From: Nitrospinota bacterium
GTDB lineage: Bacteria; UBA8248
Length of the DNA: 37,995 nucleotides
Assembly: GCA_026706735.1 (NCBI GenBank)
Contig: JAPOYD010000081.1
Coordinates: 1-37,995, forward strand
Reading direction: 5' to 3'
In this document: positions 34,755 to 37,995 of the stretch, in pieces
Layout: each line of letters starts with the position of its first letter
Position numbering within the stretch: the stretch's first letter is position 1
The notes under the pieces: generated by a model
Databases searched by the model: none
What the model was told of the DNA's origin: nothing
The model's input: only the letters and a program-made list of their open reading frames with translations
Translations under genes and position numbers: made by a program

Positions 34755-36659
34755 TCAGCGCGCCGTGAGATACAGCAGAATCACCAGCGCGCCGACCAGC
34801 ATCGAAACGGCGTAGCTCTTCACGTAGCCCGTCTGGAGACGCCTCAGGACGCCGCCCAGGGAGCGCACGAAAATGCCCGCCCCGTTCACGGCCGCGTCCA
34901 CCAGGCCGTCCTCGAACGCTCGCCAGCACCAGATCGACGCCCGCTTCACCGGTTGAACGATCAAGGCGTCGTATATCTCGTCCACGTAATACTTGTTCAC
35001 CAGAAGGCGGTGAACCCCCGGCCAGAGTTCCGCATAGGCGCTGCCGCCGTCGTTTTTCAGCACATAGAGATTGTAGGCCGCGTAAATGCCGATGAAGGCG
35101 ATGACGAGCGAGAACACCATCATCAACAGTTCGAACACCACCTCGTGGTGCGCCTCGGCGTGAGCGCCGAAAACGGGCGCGAGGAAATCGCCGAAAACGT
35201 TCGCCCCCGTGATGATCGGAATCCCCACCCAGCCGCCGACGATGGAGAGCGCCGCCAGCGCCTGAAGCGGGAGCGTCATGTTTGTGGGGGATTCATGGAC
35301 TTTCTGCTGCTCCTCCAGACTCAGATTGCAGGTGCCGAAGAATACCCGGAACAAGAGCCTGAACATGTAGAACGCGGTCATCAGCGCGCCGGCCGCGCCG
35401 GCGAGCCACAGGAGGATTCCGCCGCGCTCGGCCGTCATGGCCGAGTAGAGAATGGCGTCCTTGCTGAAGAAACCGGCGAAGGGGAATATGCCCGCAATCG
35501 CCAGCGCGCCGATAACGAAGGTGTTGCTCGTTCGCGGCAGGGCCGCCTGGAGTCCGCCCATCCTGCGAATGTCCTGCTCGCCGTCCAGGGCGTGGATCAC
35601 GCTTCCCGCGCCCAGGAACAGGAGCGCCTTGAAGAACGCATGGGTCATCAGATGGAAGATCGCCGCGGAGAACGCCCCCACGCCGCATGCCAGAAACATG
35701 TAGCCCAGCTGGCTCACCGTGCTGTAGGCGAGCACCTTCTTGATGTCGGTCTGCACCAGGGCGATGGACGCCGCCATCAACAGCGTGAGCGCGCCGATGA
35801 CGGCCACCACGAACATCGCCGCCGATGAGAGTTCGAAGAGCACGTGTGTTCTCGCCACCATGAAGACGCCCGCCGTCACCATCGTTGCCGCGTGTATCAG
35901 AGCGCTGACCGGGGTGGGGCCTTCCATCGCGTCGGGCAGCCAGACGTATAGGGGAATCTGCGCGCTCTTGCCCGTCGCGCCCGCGAAGAGCAGCAGGCAG
36001 ATGATCGTCGCCGCGGCACTTTCGGGACCGAGCAGCCCGGGGGCTTTTGCGAACACTTCCGAGAAATCCAGCGAGCCGACGACGCTGTAGATGTAGAAAA
36101 GCGCTATCAGGAAGCAGAAATCACCCACCCGGTTCACGATGAAGGCCTTCTTGCCGGCCTCGGCCGCCGCCTTGCGCTCGTACCAGAAGCCGATGAGCAG
36201 GTAGCTGCACAGGCCCACCGCCTCCCAGCCCACGAACATGACCACGAAGTTATCGCCCAGAACGAGCGTGAGCATGGAGAGCGAGAAGAGGTTCAGATAG
36301 ATGAAATAGCGCACGACGCCGCGGTCGTCGTGCATGTAGCCCATCGAGTAGAGGTGGATCAGCGCTCCTACGCCGGTGACGACCAGCGCCATGACGGCGG
36401 AAACCGGGTCCAGCGAGAAGCCCGCCTTGACCTCGAAGGCGCCCACGGGAATCCACTCGAACAAGACGACCCGGATGAGCCGCCCCTGCTCGGGCATCGC
36501 CAGCAGGCGGAGCCAGCTCACGAGCGACGCCGCGAACGCGAGCGCCATCGCCAGCGTCGCGGTCCAGCCGGCGAATTTCTCCCCGCGCTTCCAGCCGAAG
36601 AGCAGATTCACGAAAACGCCGATGAGGGGGAACGCCAATATGAGAGTCAAACTATCCAT
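34755..36659 (-). CDS. nuoL: NADH-quinone oxidoreductase subunit L (cluster A copy)
   Basis: A 634-residue antiporter-like subunit. E146 (FVGWEAVGLCSY), GKSAQIPLYVWLPDAMEGPTP and HAATMVTAGVFMVAR are present. The C-terminal part ends with LQTGYVKSYA and a last helix, so the lateral helix is complete. GAGGA precedes the ATG at 36659. The paralogue at 24980-27001 is 39 residues longer. Confidence 0.95.
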   Translation of the reverse strand: MDSLTLILAFPLIGVFVNLLFGWKRGEKFAGWTATLAMALAFAASLVSWLRLLAMPEQGRLIRVVLFEWIPVGAFEVKAGFSLDPVSAVMALVVTGVGALIHLYSMGYMHDDRGVVRYFIYLNLFSLSMLTLVLGDNFVVMFVGWEAVGLCSYLLIGFWYERKAAAEAGKKAFIVNRVGDFCFLIALFYIYSVVGSLDFSEVFAKAPGLLGPESAAATIICLLLFAGATGKSAQIPLYVWLPDAMEGPTPVSALIHAATMVTAGVFMVARTHVLFELSSAAMFVVAVIGALTLLMAASIALVQTDIKKVLAYSTVSQLGYMFLACGVGAFSAAIFHLMTHAFFKALLFLGAGSVIHALDGEQDIRRMGGLQAALPRTSNTFVIGALAIAGIFPFAGFFSKDAILYSAMTAERGGILLWLAGAAGALMTAFYMFRLLFRVFFGTCNLSLEEQQKVHESPTNMTLPLQALAALSIVGGWVGIPIITGANVFGDFLAPVFGAHAEAHHEVVFELLMMVFSLVIAFIGIYAAYNLYVLKNDGGSAYAELWPGVHRLLVNKYYVDEIYDALIVQPVKRASIWCWRAFEDGLVDAAVNGAGIFVRSLGGVLRRLQTGYVKSYAVSMLVGALVILLYLTAR

Positions 36660-36671
36660 GATTCCTCGGCT

Positions 36672-36974
36672 CTATAGCTTCAGTAGGTTGATCTCGTCGA
36701 GATCCGTGGATTCGCGGTTGCGGTAGATCAGCACCACGATGGCCAGCCCGATGGCGGCCTCCGCCGCGGCCACCGCCATCACGAAAAACACGATCATCTG
36801 GCCCGCCATCGAATCGAGGTACCGGCCATAGGCCACGAACGCCAGGTTCGCCCCGTTCATCATCAACTCGATGCACAAGATGACGACGATGGCGTTTCTG
36901 CGCACCACGACGCCCACGACGCCCAAGGAGAAGAGAACCGCGCTCAGAATCAGATAATGTTCGAGCGGCGCCAC
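36672..36974 (-). CDS. nuoK: NADH-quinone oxidoreductase subunit K (cluster A copy)
   Basis: A 100-residue, three-helix subunit with conserved E36 ([10 protein letters not shown]) and E72 ([11 protein letters not shown]) in exactly the same positions as the cluster B copy. The start is a GTG at 36974, with AGGAGG 8 nt upstream. It lies 12 bp after nuoJ. Confidence 0.95.
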   Translation of the reverse strand: MAPLEHYLILSAVLFSLGVVGVVVRRNAIVVILCIELMMNGANLAFVAYGRYLDSMAGQMIVFFVMAVAAAEAAIGLAIVVLIYRNRESTDLDEINLLKL

Positions 36975-36986
36975 GTCCCATTCCTC

Positions 36987-37505
36987 CTAGCGGCTTCGCC
37001 TGCGCGCCAGCACCACGGCACCGACGATGCCCACGAACAACAAGACGCCCATGGCCTGAAACGGCAGAACGTAATCCGTCAACAACAGGTTTCCGATTAC
37101 CTGCGTGTTGCCCAGCTCATCCACCCGCTCGGGCGGAAAACTCCCCTTCTTGCCCGTCATGAGGGAAGTGGAGAGGAATATCTTGAGCAGCACGCTGAAA
37201 ACGGCGAGCCCCGCGATGGCCCCCAGCAGCTTCTGGCCGGGCAGTTGCAGTTCCCTTTTCTCCTCCCGGCCCAGGTTGATCAGCATCACCACGAACAGGA
37301 AGAGCATCATGATCGCGCTGGCGTAGATGATCACCTGAACGATGGCGACGAACTGCGCGTGAAGCGAGAGATACAGCCCGGCGAGGCCCAGGAAGGTCAG
37401 GATCAGGGCGAGTACGCTGTAGAGCGGGCTGGGAAACGCGACGACGGCTATCGCGCCCACCGTCGTCACCACCGCCAGGAAATAAAAAAACAGGGAACTG
37501 GCCAC
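36987..37505 (-). CDS. nuoJ: NADH-quinone oxidoreductase subunit J (cluster A copy)
   Basis: A 172-residue membrane subunit with five helices. The NuoJ signature region VAIVQVIIYASAIMMLFLFVVML is at about residues 53-75. The middle loop carries a TGKKGSFPPE stretch not shared by the other copy. The GTG at 37505 with GGAGGAAGG upstream is the start. It follows nuoI by 45 bp and ends 12 bp before nuoK. Confidence 0.94.
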   Translation of the reverse strand: MASSLFFYFLAVVTTVGAIAVVAFPSPLYSVLALILTFLGLAGLYLSLHAQFVAIVQVIIYASAIMMLFLFVVMLINLGREEKRELQLPGQKLLGAIAGLAVFSVLLKIFLSTSLMTGKKGSFPPERVDELGNTQVIGNLLLTDYVLPFQAMGVLLFVGIVGAVVLARRRSR

Positions 37506-37550
37506 TACCGCCCTTCCTCCAGCGGGCGGGCGCCCGCTTCAAATCGAACC

Positions 37551-37995
37551 CTAGACATACGTGAGCAGGTTTTTCTCTTTATAGCGGGCATGAAGCTCCG
37601 GATAATCCTCTGTCCGCTCCACGAGCAAATCGCCCTTCTCGTAGAGGAACTTGCCGCGATCGTCCTGGCAGAATTCATACTCGTTGCCGAGCACGACCGC
37701 GCCGACTGGACAGGCTTCCTCGCAGTATCCGCAGAAGATGCAGCGAAGCTCGTTGATCTCGTAAATGCTGGCATAGCGCTCGCCCTTGGAAGTCGGCGCC
37801 CCGGGGTCGTTCTCTTCCGATTCCACGTAAATGCAATCCACGGGACAGGCTGCCGAGCAGAGCTTGCACCCCACGCAGCGCTCCAGGCCGTCCTCCCAGC
37901 GCAGCAGCTTGTGGAGGCCGCGGTAGCCCACGGGCATCTCCTCTTTGACGTCGGGGTATTGCACGGTCACGCGGTTTTTGAAGGAATGCTTGAGC
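37551..37995 (-). CDS. nuoI: NADH-quinone oxidoreductase subunit I, 5' truncated by the window edge
   Basis: The frame stays open to the window end, where the upstream codons read LKHSFKNRVTVQYPD, the usual N-terminal approach of NuoI, so the GTG at 37970 is internal and the true start lies outside. Two 4Fe-4S ferredoxin motifs are complete: CVGCKLCSAACPVDC and CIFCGYCEEACPVGA (clusters N6a and N6b). It passes electrons from NuoG toward NuoB. It heads the visible part of cluster A, and no second nuoI is found in cluster B. Confidence 0.96.
   Translation of the reverse strand, partial: LKHSFKNRVTVQYPDVKEEMPVGYRGLHKLLRWEDGLERCVGCKLCSAACPVDCIYVESEENDPGAPTSKGERYASIYEINELRCIFCGYCEEACPVGAVVLGNEYEFCQDDRGKFLYEKGDLLVERTEDYPELHARYKEKNLLTYV

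Noticed and set aside
33648-35828. 726-codon plus-strand open frame opposite nuoM and nuoL
   Set aside because: Antisense shadow with Glu/His/Arg-rich repeats and no start signals; similar frames at 24972-26810 and 25058-27028 were rejected for the same reason.

Overview
The window is about 38 kb of dense, GC-rich DNA (hand counts of single lines give 65% at 13201-13260 and 52% at 9421-9480). It comes from a Gram-negative bacterium that respires through a full-length complex I. No marker gene fixes the taxon. The duplicated complex I genes, RND exporter, TSUP carrier, lone molybdenum hydroxylase, selenocysteine use and abundant palindromic intergenic repeats would suit an uncultured lineage of the Nitrospinota / Tectomicrobia / deltaproteobacterial kind. 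That placement is inference only. Both window edges cut genes: an MpaB/DUF2236-type protein on the left and nuoI on the right.

Left part (1-7021): end of a DUF2236 protein, an RND/MMPL exporter, a solitary xanthine-dehydrogenase-type molybdenum subunit on the minus strand, and a TSUP carrier. The gaps here (3019-3449 and 5745-6274) hold no genes but are packed with perfect hairpins.

Island (7257-11250): two related arms of about 170-185 bp in inverted orientation enclose a DinB-like protein, an OsmC-family gene, tRNA-Phe, a HypE/AIR-synthase-like protein and a HAD hydrolase. The OsmC gene is the most striking item. Its reading frame is interrupted by one TGA exactly at the peroxidatic cysteine position, followed at the right distance by a bacterial SECIS-like hairpin, so it is read here as a selenoprotein of 187 residues.

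Transport block (11556-21734): a minus-strand operon carries a Tat-exported substrate-binding protein, LivH, LivM, LivG and LivF, followed by an M20-type hydrolase with altered metal ligands. Divergent from it is a NitT/TauT-type ABC operon with one binding protein, one ATPase and two tandem permeases. The operons share a 566-bp regulatory gap containing an AT-rich promoter-like stretch and a leader that can fold in two exclusive ways.

Respiratory block (21868-37995): two consecutive minus-strand complex I clusters. Reading 5' to 3' they are nuoI-J-K-L-M-N and then nuoA-B-C-D-H-J-K-L-M-N. Every gene from J to N is present twice, all copies look intact, and nuoE, nuoF and nuoG are absent from the window. 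The two clusters may complement each other in one enzyme or form two enzymes with shared parts.
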